Part shown: positions 53,171 through 64,000 of the stretch, piece after piece | How positions within the stretch are numbered: the first letter of the stretch is position 1 | Layout: the number at the start of each line of letters is the position of its first letter | From: Zantedeschia hybrid cultivar | Lineage: Eukaryota > Streptophyta > Magnoliopsida > Alismatales > Araceae | Assembly (NCBI GenBank): GCA_030544215.1 | Contig: JARZZO010000002.1 | Location: forward strand, 59,774,650 to 59,838,649 | Length of the DNA: 64,000 nucleotides | Direction of reading: 5' to 3' | The notes under the pieces: model-generated | Told to the model about the DNA's origin: nothing | The model's input: only the letters and a program-made list of their open reading frames with translations | Databases searched by the model: none | Translations under genes and position numbers: made by a program

Positions 53171-56100
53171 TTGAGTGTGGCTCCAGACGCCATGGTTAAT
53201 TACGAGGGAGATGCTAATGCCCCTCGGGATTCTGATTACAACTACGAGGGCGGGAGAGATGCTGATGCCTCCTGGAATTCTGTCCCCATTCCATATCGAC
53301 AAGATGGGAATGTCCGGACGCCTCTCTTTCATCCACAGGATCGATATCCTGATCTTCCCCCGCATGAATATGCGATTCCTAATCCCGATCTTGAGGGGGA
53401 CATGAATCAGAATGATCCCTCATCCTCCGATCCCGTAGATCTCGTCAATGCTCTGGGAGTTCTTGCCTCCCGTCTGGACCCTCAGCAGTTCGAGGCGATC
53501 CAGTCCATTCTGAAGGGGAAGGCACCCACACAGCCTGCCGAGCCGAACCCTGTGGCTCCCCCTGCTGTCCCTCAACAACCTTCTCTTCCTCCTCCTTACA
53601 TCCATCAGGCCATGGAAGGCCTCCATATTACTGCTCGGCCAGCTGGGCCACAACTTTCATCATCTAGGCAACCGGCTAGACCGCTAACGCCTGCTTATCA
53701 AAATGCCCTCGGGCATGGCGGAAGCTCTGCCGGACCTACCCTTTATTGTCCCCCATGTCCGACGTACTCTAGGCAGCAGGCCTATCAAGTACCTCCACCT
53801 CCTCCTCCTCCCCAGACAAATCTGACCACGCAAGCGTTGCTGGCCAAAATGGAGCGCATGGATGAGCAATTTAATAACCTCCAGAAGATGATGGGGGTCA
53901 AAGCTGTACCAGAAATCAGTTTACCAAGCCTGCCAGTATTCCATCTGCCACCCTCTGAGATGCCAGTGTACCGGAAATACAACGGTACTGGTAACCCCTT
54001 CACACACCTGAAGGAGTTTATCTATGAATCATCTTTCTGGCAGAACGACAAGAGGTCGTTGGCCTTTTTGTTCAGGAGATCTCTAGAGGGACCAGCCCTC
54101 GAGTGGTTCTTTTCTCTGGAACCCTCCGAAGTAGAGGATTACGGTATCGTTTCACGCAAATTTATCCAACGGTACCAGGACAGAGTTGCACCCTCCTTGT
54201 CTATCACGGACCTCATTGCAGAAAAGATGAAACCTGATGAGGAGTTTGTCAGTTTTGCTGACAGGTGGCGGGGCCTGGCTGAAAAGGTGAAGGATCACTT
54301 GTCCGAGTCCGAACAAGTGAAGATGTTAATTTCTAATGCCACGCCCCAATTTAAACTAATCCTCTCCCTGAACAATTTGACCAACATGGCAGAGCTCTAT
54401 GAAAGAGCACGGTACTGCCAAAATGCCTTCAAGGATGCTACGTTCTCTAGCGTCTTTGATCCTCACAGACCTAGCAGGCCTCCACCCCGGAAGCCTGCAG
54501 TGCCAAACTCTCCCAGCACAGGTCCGACTACTGAGGGCACGCTCTCTCACGAGCAAGTCAGTAGCATGAACAATAACTCGCCCCAGTTCGTGAGGAACCA
54601 GCAGCAGTACCAGAGGCCACAGCAGCCAAATCAGCAGGGGTACAGACAGCAGCAGAATCCCCATTATCAGCAACAGTATTAGCGGCCCCAGCAGCCGAAC
54701 CAGAACCAGCAACAGCAACAGCTACAGCAGCCGCCGCAACGGCAACAGCAGTACCAGCAGCCCCAAAAGCAGCAACAACAACAGCAGCAATATCAGCCGC
54801 GTGCACCGCCGGCGTACTATAATGTCCCTCCTCCTGGTGACTACAACCAGCAGAGAAGACCTCCAGGCCCTAAAAGGGCAGAATACCCGGCCCTCCCAGA
54901 ATCCTAGGCCGATATCTTCAGTGCTCTAATGGCAGCTAATGCCTTAGTTTTGCCAAGGGAAAAGGCTGTCTGGCCTCAAAATGCCGACACGTCCAGGTAC
55001 TGCTATTTCCATAGGCAACCTGGGCACACCATCGACACCTGCTTCCAGTTCAGAGATTATATTCATGATCTCAATGAGCAGGGCGGCATAGACTGGGAGG
55101 AGATGAAAAAGTACATATCAGCCCTGAAGGCGAGAAGACCACAGCAGCAGCAGCAGCAGCAAGCCAGACCACCAGTACAAGCAGCAGCACCACCCAATAT
55201 GGGCATAGAGCAGAATCCACTCCCGGAGCACCAGAACCAAAACCAAGTTGCTCCCATTCTGACGAACAGCCAGTCTGAGGCTGGTCGTGGGAAACAGTGG
55301 AGAATAGAGGACTCTTCCTCTCTTTATTCAACGGGCCATATTTTGAGTACCGCAGAACGACCACTACGCTGCACCATCCACATACCTAGGCCACAACCAA
55401 TCACCATCACCCCTCTACCGACACTCACGTATCACTCATCTGCACCCAATAACCCATTACCACCACCCACTTTCCTTAAGCCCATTACGCCCCGCACCAC
55501 TACACCTCCACCACATAACCCCCCGCAAACCAATTACGCACCCCTTCTGCCATCTAGGCCATTACTCCGCGTACCATTCCCTACTTCACCCGCTCCCACT
55601 ACCACCTACCCAGATACCATTTTACCATCCAGACCGCTATTACGCGTGCCATTCCCCACTTCACCAACCACTTACCCATCCACTATCCAACCATCTAGGC
55701 CTTTAATCCGCATCGCACCACCACCTAACCCTACGCCATCACCTACATACCAGCCCTCTACATCATCCGCACCATCTAACCCTGTGGTACTCAAGGTGTC
55801 ACCCGGATCCTCCACGGCTGAGGAACATGTGCTCCGGAGTGGAAGGATTTTCAACAAAGTCTTTCCTCAGTCCACAGTTAGAGACGGCCCATCACAGCCG
55901 ACTGAGGAAGCCCATAATGAAGAGAGTGCACCAGGCACTCAATATGACTTGTTGAAACATCTGGATCGGACACCGGCACGGATCACTGTACTTGAATTGA
56001 TCAAAAGGTCCACGATTCACCAAGAAGCCTTAATGGAATATCTACAGAAGGTGATGGTCAACGAGGACGTGCCGGTAGAAAAAATTGCAGCACTACTAGT

Positions 56101-57769
56101 TCCTCAGGGGGATCAGCCCTCCATTACATTTCACACATCAGAACTAGCACCGCCAGCAGCCAGAAGCATGGCTCTGAGCATCACGGTCAACATCTGTAAG
56201 AAGGCCGTAGATGCATGCCTGGTAGATACAGGGGCTTCGATCAATGTTTTACCACCGAAGACCCTAGAGCTGTGCGATGTGCCCAAAGAAAAATGGCTGC
56301 CTAGCTCCATCTCTGTGACGGCATATGACAACTCTACCCGTTCCCCTCTGGGAATGGTTTATTTGAAGGTGGAGCTAGGCCCTGTAAGTCATGCAGAGGT
56401 CGAATTTCACATCCTAGAAATCGATCCTTCCATAAATGCTATTTTGGGTCGTCCATATATTAAAACTCTTGAGGCGATTCCCTCCACGAATCACCAATGC
56501 CTCAAATTCCCTTTTAAAGGACGAATTATTAAAGTGACGAGCATGCCGATCCTTGCTGCTACTCATACCTTGAACATTAAATCTGCTGCTTTACCTGGCC
56601 GACAACCTTTTCTGTCGGTATTACAGGTCTACCATCCAGTGGCTGATCCTCTAAAAGCCGCCACCATTTCTCCTTACCCGTTAGATGCCATAAAAAGGGG
56701 GAAGTGCATGAGTACCCCAGGATGGAGAATTATGATGAAGAATGGCTACCAGCCTGGGAAGGGTCTAGGCACACAGTTGCAAGGCAGGACCACTCCTGTT
56801 AAAAGTCACCAAGTAGCACCTGGAAGCGGTCTAGGCTACAGGCCAAGAAAACTTAAACAAGATCTGATTCAGGAAGCAGAGATTGAAGAAGGTCAGAAAA
56901 TCTGGGAGACAATGTCTACACCTCCCAAAGAAGGCCGAAATCCCCTAACATGGACCCTGTACACTCACTTTATAAAAGGGCTCATACTTAGCCATGACAA
57001 CACGGTGGTCATTACTTCATGTTTTGACCTCCATGACATATATGGGAGGGACCTGGCCAGACACTGCTCGGAACTACTTACGTACCAATCCTTGGAGGCT
57101 CTGCGGCCTATGAAAAGGAGAAAATTCCATGATTCTGAATGCGAATGGTACAGGTGGTTTGACCTGAGGGACCTTTACATAGCACTGAACAGACTATTTC
57201 TAGATCTTGCAGAACCCAAGTGGCCGCCGCAGATTGACGAGCTGATTGAAGGCCCAGGTGCTATCTTTCATAAGAGGATATTTCTGTCGGAAGAGACCGA
57301 TGAAGGGGAACCAGATGACCCCTATGAAGCTGGTTATACTACAGATCTGCTCTGGAGGGGGACGTATCCTTCTTATGTCTTCATGCTCCATACTCTATTT
57401 CGTACATTGCTCTTGACCCCGACTTGGTCGCGGGTCATTATTGAAGATATTCCACGGGCTCCGCCCATTTTGATCACTCTGTCCCCTCGGGACCTTATTC
57501 CATCACCTCCTCTCGATCTAGAGAGGATGCATAATTTGATTTGGGACATATTGCTATATGATCCCCCTAATCCTTTGGCCTTGGTGCCACTTCCTTCATC
57601 CGATTCTCCTTCTATTTGTATCCATTCATGTTTCATGTTTAATTCTTTCATTGTCCAAAAAAAAATGCCAATTTGGCAACAAATTCTTCCCAAATCCTCA
57701 TCGAGGAAACATCTTACTTGTCCGATCACACCCCATTGCGCGGGTCCTTCGGTCAAGATTCTCTCTTAG
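53171..57769 (+). pseudogene. Tat element gag-protease polyprotein, two internal stops
   Basis: One reading frame of about 1530 codons broken only by TAG at 54680-54682 and 54905-54907. The retrotransposon gag domain is near codons 245-420 (FLFRRSLEGPALEWFFSLEP). A Gln-rich stretch contains the first stop. A knuckle-like CYFHRQPGHTIDTC is near 55000, and Pro/Thr-rich repeats with LPSRPLLRVPFPTS follow. The aspartic protease has VDTGASINVLPPKTL (active Asp near 56225) and ILGRPYIKTL. Next is a G-patch (GWRIMMKNGYQPGKGLGTQL, 56721-56850), then about 300 codons I do not recognise (LILSHDNTVVITSCFDLHDI and on). Gag packages RNA and protease matures the polyprotein. The start at 53171 is the first ATG upstream of the conserved part that keeps the frame open. 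Confidence 0.85.
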
Positions 57770-60700
57770 ATCTACTCTATCCCTCCCCTCGGAAGGATTC
57801 CCCTGTATTTCCACTTGTATCCCAGGATTTCCATCCTGCTTCATCTTCATTAGGTTATAATAGTGAGTTTAGTGAAGTTAGACAGTCTAGTTCTAGGCAG
57901 GTTAGTCAAGTTAGGAAGTCTAGGAAGCCTAAGGGTAGGCGAATTCCCGATAGATACCTCCAGGACTTAGCTGATAGATGCTCTTCTTGCTCTTTAATCC
58001 CTCAGTTTTTAAAAAATCAAATTCAGAGGCCAGAAAATTGTATAAACGATGAGTTAGTCAATGATGGGTACGGGGTATATGAGTTAGTGCATGAGAAGGA
58101 CCCCATTATTGAAAATGAGGAAGATGACGAGGACACAGCTGAGGCATATACCAGTGGAATGAAGAGATTCGATGAACCCTCAGTTGCCGTAGAAGAGCCC
58201 ACCAAAGAAATCAATTTAGGGACTGAAAACGAACCTAAGGTTGTCCTCGTCAGTAAAAATCTTTCTACAGAGGATGAGAAGGCAATGGTACAAGTACTTA
58301 AGGACTATAAGGACACTTTCTCCTGGAGTTATGAGGATATGCCGGGGTTGGACTCATCTTTAGTTGAACACAGATTGACGTTGAAAGATGGAGTTAACCC
58401 TGTCAAGCAGAAATTAAGGTGATTCCACCCTCAAATGGCTCTAAAGATGAAGGAAGAGGTCGACAAATTACATAAAGCCAAATTTATTAGAGTTGTCCTT
58501 TATCCACAATGGATGGCTAACATAGTCCCGGTTATGAAGAAGGACGGGAAGGTCAGAATTTGCATTGACTTCCGCGATTTGAACCGGGCGTGTCCTAAAG
58601 ACGATTTTCCATTGCCTCATATCGATGTACTCATTGATAATACCGCTGGCTATGAAACATTATCGTTTATGGACGGATGTTCAGGGTACAATCAGATTAA
58701 GCTAGCAGAAGAAGATCAAGAAAACGTCATTCACTACACCTTAGGGAACATACTGCTATGTCGTTATGCCATTTGGATTGAAGAATGCTGGAGCCACTTA
58801 TCAGAGGGCTATGATGGCAATATTTCATGACATGATGCACATAGATCTGGAGGTGTATGTGGATGATTTATTGGTTAAATCTAAGACAAAGGCTGAGCAC
58901 GCCAAAGTTTTGGCAAGGGTATTAGAGAGATCGAGAGAGTATCAGTTAAAGATGAACCCCAAGAAATGTGTATTCGGGGTATCTTCAGGAAAATTGCTTG
59001 GATTCATTGTCAGCAAACGGAGAATTGAGATCGATCCCAACAAGGCGAAGGCTATCAAAGAAATGCCACCTCCCAAAAACTTGAAAGAGTTAAGAGGATT
59101 AATCGGAAGGTTGCAATTTATTCGCCGTTTTGTCTCCCAGCACTCACAAAGGTGTAAGCCGTTTTACGAGCTTACCAAGCCGGGGGTCAAATTCGATTGG
59201 GACGATAAGTGTCAGGAGGCATTCGATGGATTAAAGAACTATTTAGCAAGTCCTCCTGTTTTGAGACCACCATCTCCAGGCAAACCGTTGATACTTTACA
59301 TTTCAGTCCTGGATGATGCAGTGGGGGCTGTTCTAGCATAAGAGGATGAAGAAGGAAAAGAGAGGGCAGCCTACTATCTCTCTAAACTTCTCAACCCCGC
59401 TGAACAGAGATATACAACGATGGAGAAAACATGTGCAGCATTGGTTCGGATTGTGCAGAAATTAAAGCATTATTTTATGGCCCATGAAGTCCATCTCATT
59501 GCTAGGATGAATCCAATCAAATTCCTTCTGGAGAAATCTGTTCTTACTGATAGGTTAGCACGATGGCAAAGCTTTCTATCTCAATTCGATATCATTTATA
59601 TTCAGCAGAAAGCGATCAAGGGCTATGCCATAGCAGAACATCTCGCTCATCATCCCCTTCCTCGTTTCGATCCAGTGCGATCAGAGTTTCCGGATGAGGA
59701 ACTGATATCCGTAAATTAAATCAGAGATGATATGTGGACTCTGCATTTTGACGGAGCTCTGCATTCTCATGGAAAGGGGATCGGTATCGTTCTGTTATCA
59801 CCTAAAGGTGTCACCATTCCACAAGCCTTTCAGCTTGATTTTCCAGTCACTAACAATATAGCTGAATACGAGGCACTCCTTGCTGGCCTCGAGGCTGCTC
59901 ATTTCCATGGTGTCACTAAACTCAGGATTGTGGGTGATAGTCAACTAATTCTTCGCCAAGTGCTGACCAAGTATCGAACTCTTGATCCCAAGCTCAAATC
60001 TTACCAAGAATTGACTTCTGCATATTCAAAGCTTTTCACGAAATTGATCTTTGTCCATGTCCCTAGGAATCAGAACATCTTAGCTGACGCTCTAGCTTCA
60101 CTTGCATCTTCTCTTGATTTTCCAATCAGCAAGCAATCCGAATCAATCATAGTTCACAGGCGTCTTTCACCCGCCGTGAAAGACCCTTCATTTCTTAAAA
60201 CTAAGGAGAAGTTGCTGAAGAAAGTCAGAAATGGAGATATCATTGAAAATAGAGAAATCATGTTGATGGAACTGTTAGAAGAGATGGATGATGGACAGAA
60301 GCCATGGTATTATGAAATTGCAAAATATTGTGAAGATCAATCGTACCCTGAGGAAGCTACAACTGAGGAGAAGAGAGCTATCAGGAGAGTTGCTCAAAGA
60401 TATACCTTAGTTGGAGGAGCATTATACAAGAGAAGTTTTGATGGAGTTCTTCTGAGATGTCTAGACGAAGATGAGCTTTGGAAGGTTATGGAAGGAGCTC
60501 ATAGTGGAGTTTGTGATGGCCATGTCAATGGACAAATGCTAGCAAAGAAGATCCTTAGACAAGGGTTTTATTGGCCAACCATGGAAGAAGACTGTGTAGG
60601 ATATGTTCGTAGGTGTGCTAAGTGTCAACTTCACGCCGACAAAATTCATTCTCCTGCATCTTCACTCCATCCTGTTTCTTCCCCATGGCCTTTCTCCATG

Positions 60701-61564
60701 TGGGCTTTCGACATCATTGGACCCCTTGGTAACCCAGATTCCGGCATCAAGTAAAAATCTTTCATTCTTACGGCAACGGAATACTTCACCAAGTGGGCAG
60801 AAGATGAAGCGTACGTGGAAGTTAAAGCATCAACCGTCTGCAAATTCATCATGAAGAACATCATCACCCGATTCGGAATTCCAAGCACCATCGTCACCGA
60901 CAACGGACCGCAGTTCGTGTCACAAGAATTGAAGGACCTCTGCAACAGGTATAAAATTGCATTGCATCATTCGTCTCCTTATTATCCGCAAGGCAATGGC
61001 CAAGCAGAGGCAACAAACAAGACTTTGATAAAAATCATCAAAAAGACGTGCAAATCTAACAAATTCGCAAATTGGCCAGAAAAATTGGTTGAGGTTCTAT
61101 GGGCCTACCGAACTTCAATCCGCACACCCACTGGACAAACTCCTTATTCCTTAACATTTGGAATGGAGGCGGTAGTTCCATATGAGATCCTCATACCGTC
61201 ATTAAGAGTACAATTGAATAAGGAATTCTCCATTGATGAACATCGTTCAGCACTCCTTTCTCAATTGGAACTTTTAGACGATAAAAGATGGTCAGCTGCT
61301 AATCATGCAAAAGTTTATCAAAATAGACTAGCACGTTTTTATCAAAAGAAAGTCATTGAACGTAAGTTCAAAGTCGGTGAAATGGTTGTCAAAAGAATTT
61401 TTATAAAACCTGGCGGTCCGCGTTCTAAGCTCCAACCCAACTGGGAAGGACCTTATGTCGTATCTCACGCTTTTCCTGGTAATGCTTATCGTCTTATCAA
61501 TGCAGAAGGAGAAGAGCTAACTCATCCCTGGAATGGCTTACATCTTAAGAAATACTACCCTTAG
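57673..61564 (+). pseudogene. Tat element pol: reverse transcriptase, two RNases H, integrase, broken
   Basis: Overlaps the end of gag-pro by about 97 nt in another frame. RT has FIRVVLYPQWMANIVPVMKK, VRICIDFRDLNRACPKDDFP, MPFGLKNAGATYQRAM and YVDD (58856-58867). The native RNase H is near 59250-59650. A second RNase H begins MWTLHFDGALHSHGKG (59732) and has NIAEYEALLAGLEAA and NILADALASLASSL. Integrase has the HHCC finger (HSGVCDGHVNGQ, CAKCQ), WAFDIIGPL, VTDNGPQF and YYPQGNGQAEA. The frame ends at 61564 with no chromodomain. Lesions: TGA 58420-58422, a frameshift near 58718, a TAG close to it, and TAA at 59339, 59717 and 60752. All catalytic motifs can still be read. Confidence 0.87.
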
Positions 61565-62312
61565 GTTAAAGAGTCGATCAGTATGGTACAAAGATCAGTG
61601 GAATCAAAAAATTTATAAACTCAAATTTCTTTGTTGGTCTGGACAACTTAACTTCAAATACATTATTACACACTGACACGTTTGATTCGTGAGTAACAAG
61701 AGATGCCAAGTCCCAAAGAATACCGAAGCTTGACTGAAAGGGTAAAGTACAAATCATTCATTTTAAAGCAAAATTCTGTTTTCGGCCCATGATGTCGGAA
61801 CGAGGCTTAGAATAGACTACCAAGAATACCCGCCATCTTAGTAGGAGGCTGTCAAAAAAAAATGGGGGAGATCCGTCCCAAAGAAAAGAAAAGAAAAAGC
61901 AAAAGCAAAACCAAATGTCAAATCAAAAGGCCATTACATTACAAACGTTACATCAAGGCCATGAAATGAAACGAAAGGGAACGCAAGGTCGATAAATACC
62001 CCGGAAAGAAATGACCGAACCCCAACGGATATTAGGGTAGAAAAAGGAACATCTTTTTAGGTCTCCGGAACCTTCTCATGGGCTTTCTAAACTTATTCTT
62101 CCTTTTCTTTCTAAAGAGGCGTACTTCAAACTTAAGGAATGGCTTAGATTGACTAAGGGTCAAATCATCAAATGAGATCACAAATGGAAACACAAGTTCA
62201 AACACGATGGGTTTAAGTTAAGTTGTTAAAGAACAATTTGGGAATTAAGTTAATAAATGAATATGATCTTTTGATCTGAGTACCATACTGGTCTTTTAGT
62301 CAAAAACAAAAA
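61565..62312 (+). other. Start of the 3' non-coding region with a polypurine-like tract
   Basis: No gene. AAAAAAAAATGGGGGAGA at about 61855-61872 resembles a polypurine tract, though it is 1.9 kb from the 3' LTR. Plus-strand priming normally uses a tract next to the LTR, so this may be an accessory tract or an internal remnant. Confidence 0.5.
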
Positions 62313-62475
62313 AAATACATATGTCAAAAATCCAAAAAAAATATACATATGTCAAAAATAAAAAAAAATTACATATGTCCGAAAGCAAAAAAAATACATA
62401 TGTCAAAATCAAAAAAAGCATATATTTCAAAACCCAAACAAAAATGAATATTTCAAAACAACAAAAAAACATTTC
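62313..62475 (+). repeat. Degenerate tandem repeat, ACATATGTCAAAA unit
   Basis: About six imperfect units of 20-32 bp, each an ATATGTC or ATATTTC word followed by an A-rich run. It generates small open frames rich in Lys on one strand and Phe on the other, which are not genes. Confidence 0.8.
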
Positions 62476-62771
62476 ATTTACCATTTGCTTGTTGCACTTA
62501 GTGTGTTTCATTTCTTTTACTTTCAGTGAGCATCTGTCTGCTTGCATGTCGCATTTCTGCTTAAGTTTGCTTATGGTTCAATTACCTTTGTTAATAAAGG
62601 CTATGCCCCTTGACCATTTATTGAAGGAAAAATTAATTGACCATTTATTTGGTTAGGCAAGGGGCTAAGCCTGAATAGATGCTTAACCTGTTTGTTCAAG
62701 TCATACACAAGACACAAGGCATGAAGAGAGTTGGAATATGGATTGAAGACAACCAGAACATGTTTCATCGA

Positions 62772-62844
62772 TTGAAAGGCGTCGTTGAACAACGACATGT
62801 TTTGGTTCATGTTAATGGCGTCAGCGCGACACGACGCGTTTCAG
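62772..62844 (+). repeat. Two inverted-repeat motifs of the GCGTC-N10-GACGC family (3' region)
   Basis: Arms 62772-62783/62794-62805 and 62811-62822/62833-62844, again with 10-nt spacers. The right arm of the first is decayed (GACATGTTTT where GACGCGTTTC is expected, changes compatible with CpG loss). The second keeps GCGTC/GACGC intact. Confidence 0.65.
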
Positions 62845-63729
62845 AAATTCAAGAAAACCTGAGTAAAGTTGGAAATATCAAGAAGATCCCACTGTGGGAG
62901 TTCATGAAGTCCTGACCGTGGCTGAAAAGACGGTTATTTCTACCCTTGTATTATTCCATGTAATCCATTTGCATAATCTCATTACTATATGTTAAGTATT
63001 TATTAAAGTATATCAAGGACCTTGTGGTTTTGATAAAACTGGAATTTGAGTTCCCCTTTAACAAAAACAGTGATAATTCCAGAGGATTCTTAATCGCATG
63101 GATAGGCCGTTGGATTGTTAATTAGTGAGGACGATGGTTCCACTTTTGTGAAACGGTGCGTGGATAAACGAGCTTCGGCTTAGCACTGGATTACAAGAAT
63201 TGGTGTCTTGACTCATTAATGACAATTTAACAATATTATCCTTGATTAATTTATATTTTATTTGACTTTATATTTTTCTTTTAGCCCAGCATGCATCATG
63301 TAGGACTTTGAAATCATTGTAATAAGGATTAATTATTGATTAAGTTTCAGACCATTAAATCAAATAATTTTAACATGATATGAAATATTCCATTCTGAAT
63401 TGAGTATTTTGATTATCTTTGAGGTTCGCTTGAAGATATCTTTGGAATTATATCTTTTCTTGGACCCTTTACTCAATATTTCTTGTTTTCTTTTTAAGAT
63501 CCATCATGGCTGTAGCACGTCCACATTGGCTGGCAAACACTCCCCATGATGAAACCTACAGTGTCTACGACCTGGGGTACTTTCCACTCCGAGGAGGTTG
63601 ATCGACCTTATTTTATTTCTTTGTTTACCTCATCCAGACAGGATTGATTCCATTGATTTCCTTAAGATATCTTCATTGATGATTTTGAGAAAAATTCTAA
63701 TCATATGATGTTAAGAGCGTGTCTCATCA

Positions 63730-63797
63730 CACCTTGGCATCACCTTTTCAGTACATTCCATTCCATTTCACTCCCTTGCAAAGACGATGCCAAGGTG
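63730..63797 (+). repeat. 12-bp perfect inverted repeat next to the 3' LTR
   Basis: CACCTTGGCATC at 63730-63741 and GATGCCAAGGTG at 63786-63797 pair perfectly across a 44-nt loop. The right arm ends 7 bp before the LTR, where a polypurine tract would be expected; only the short AAGGTGAGG purine run is present. Confidence 0.8.
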
Positions 63798-63804
63798 AGG
63801 CAGC

Positions 63805-64000
63805 TGTAGACACGCTAATTTTGACGTCATTTCGAGTAAATTTCATATCATATAATAATGCCTCAGAATGGTCTAATATTTAATCATTGGTTAATTTTTA
63901 TTAATCTTTTTAAGTGTCGGGTCGAACAGACATGTTTAAGTTAATCAATTGAATTGATTTTAACTCAAATTTCTGCTGAAATATGAAGAAGTCTAAAAGA
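63805..64000 (+). repeat. 3' LTR, first 196 bp, cut by window end
   Basis: Matches 50933-51128 with about seven substitutions, several clustered in the last 70 bp. The remainder, and the right target-site duplication, lie outside the window. Confidence 0.93.

Larger units (their letters stand above)
50933..64000 (+). mobile_element. Ty3-type LTR retrotransposon, Tat/Ogre lineage, 3' end beyond window
   Basis: TGTAGACACGCTAATTTTGA begins both LTRs, at 50933 and 63805, giving a 12.87-kb period and an expected full size near 14 kb. Order: LTR, primer-binding site, 1-kb leader, gag, protease, reverse transcriptase, RNase H, a second RNase H, integrase, and a 2.2-kb non-coding 3' region. Two RNase H domains with no chromodomain identify the Tat group. 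The 196 bp of 3' LTR visible differ from the 5' LTR at about seven sites, so the insertion is not recent. Multiple stops make it non-autonomous. Confidence 0.92.

Noticed and set aside
54680..54907. Programmed read-through of the two in-frame TAG codons in gag
   Set aside because: Neither stop is followed by the CAR-YYA context known from plant read-through, and the same element carries other stops and a frameshift; decay is simpler.
51120..62844. Could the spaced repeats be a CRISPR-like array
   Set aside because: They are dispersed over 11 kb of a plant retrotransposon, each is an inverted repeat, and there is no regular repeat-spacer spacing or associated gene.

Overview
The window is plant nuclear DNA. 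Small exons with GT-AG introns, a CC-NB-ARC (CNL) disease-resistance gene, plant-type L1 LINEs, hAT and Mutator-like elements and a Tat/Ogre-type Ty3 retrotransposon all point to a flowering plant. A lineage such as a non-grass monocot or a magnoliid would fit, but I cannot fix the species. Most of the 64 kb is transposon-derived and decayed. I find one gene that looks intact: a three-exon DUF952 protein at 21163-24300 on the plus strand.

Layout. 1-12.6 kb: a 39-bp stub of an L1 insertion (326-364), then two full-length-sized, mutated L1 LINEs on the minus strand (1402-7023 and 7097-12641). Each is bounded by its own 15-bp target-site duplication, and they entered the same host sequence only 43 bp apart. 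12.4-15.1 kb: one arm of a large inverted duplication whose other arm is at 43.7-46.3 kb. The arms carry the 5' end of the second L1, a 177-nt exon with a mitochondrial-presequence-like translation and a fragment of a uS19 mitochondrial ribosomal protein gene. 15.1-19.6 kb: a minus-strand CNL gene, split by a 3.36-kb hAT-like insertion and cut off just before the GLPL region, where it joins the duplicated block. 21-24.3 kb: the DUF952 gene. 24.3-36 kb: repeats, short candidate exons, a Myb/SANT-like pseudogene next to a 255-bp hAT MITE, and a 371-bp Mutator-like MITE with a 9-bp target duplication. 36.8-38.7 kb: fragments of two more L1s, one containing a 205-bp hAT MITE. 38.7-43.3 and 46.3-50.4 kb: two decayed autonomous-type hAT elements flanking the second arm of the duplication. 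50.9 kb to the end: a Tat/Ogre-type LTR retrotransposon whose 3' LTR runs off the window.

The parts do not form a pathway; their relationship is a history. L1 insertion came before the inverted duplication, because both arms carry the L1 5' end with the same in-frame stop. The CNL gene was inactivated by an insertion, a homopolymer frameshift and a breakpoint. The least expected signal is in the Tat element: at least seven inverted-repeat motifs of one geometry (arms close to CTGAAANGCGTC and GACGCNTTTCAG, always 10 nt apart, with unrelated spacers) lie in its LTR, leader and 3' region. A separate cluster of perfect palindromes follows the primer-binding site.
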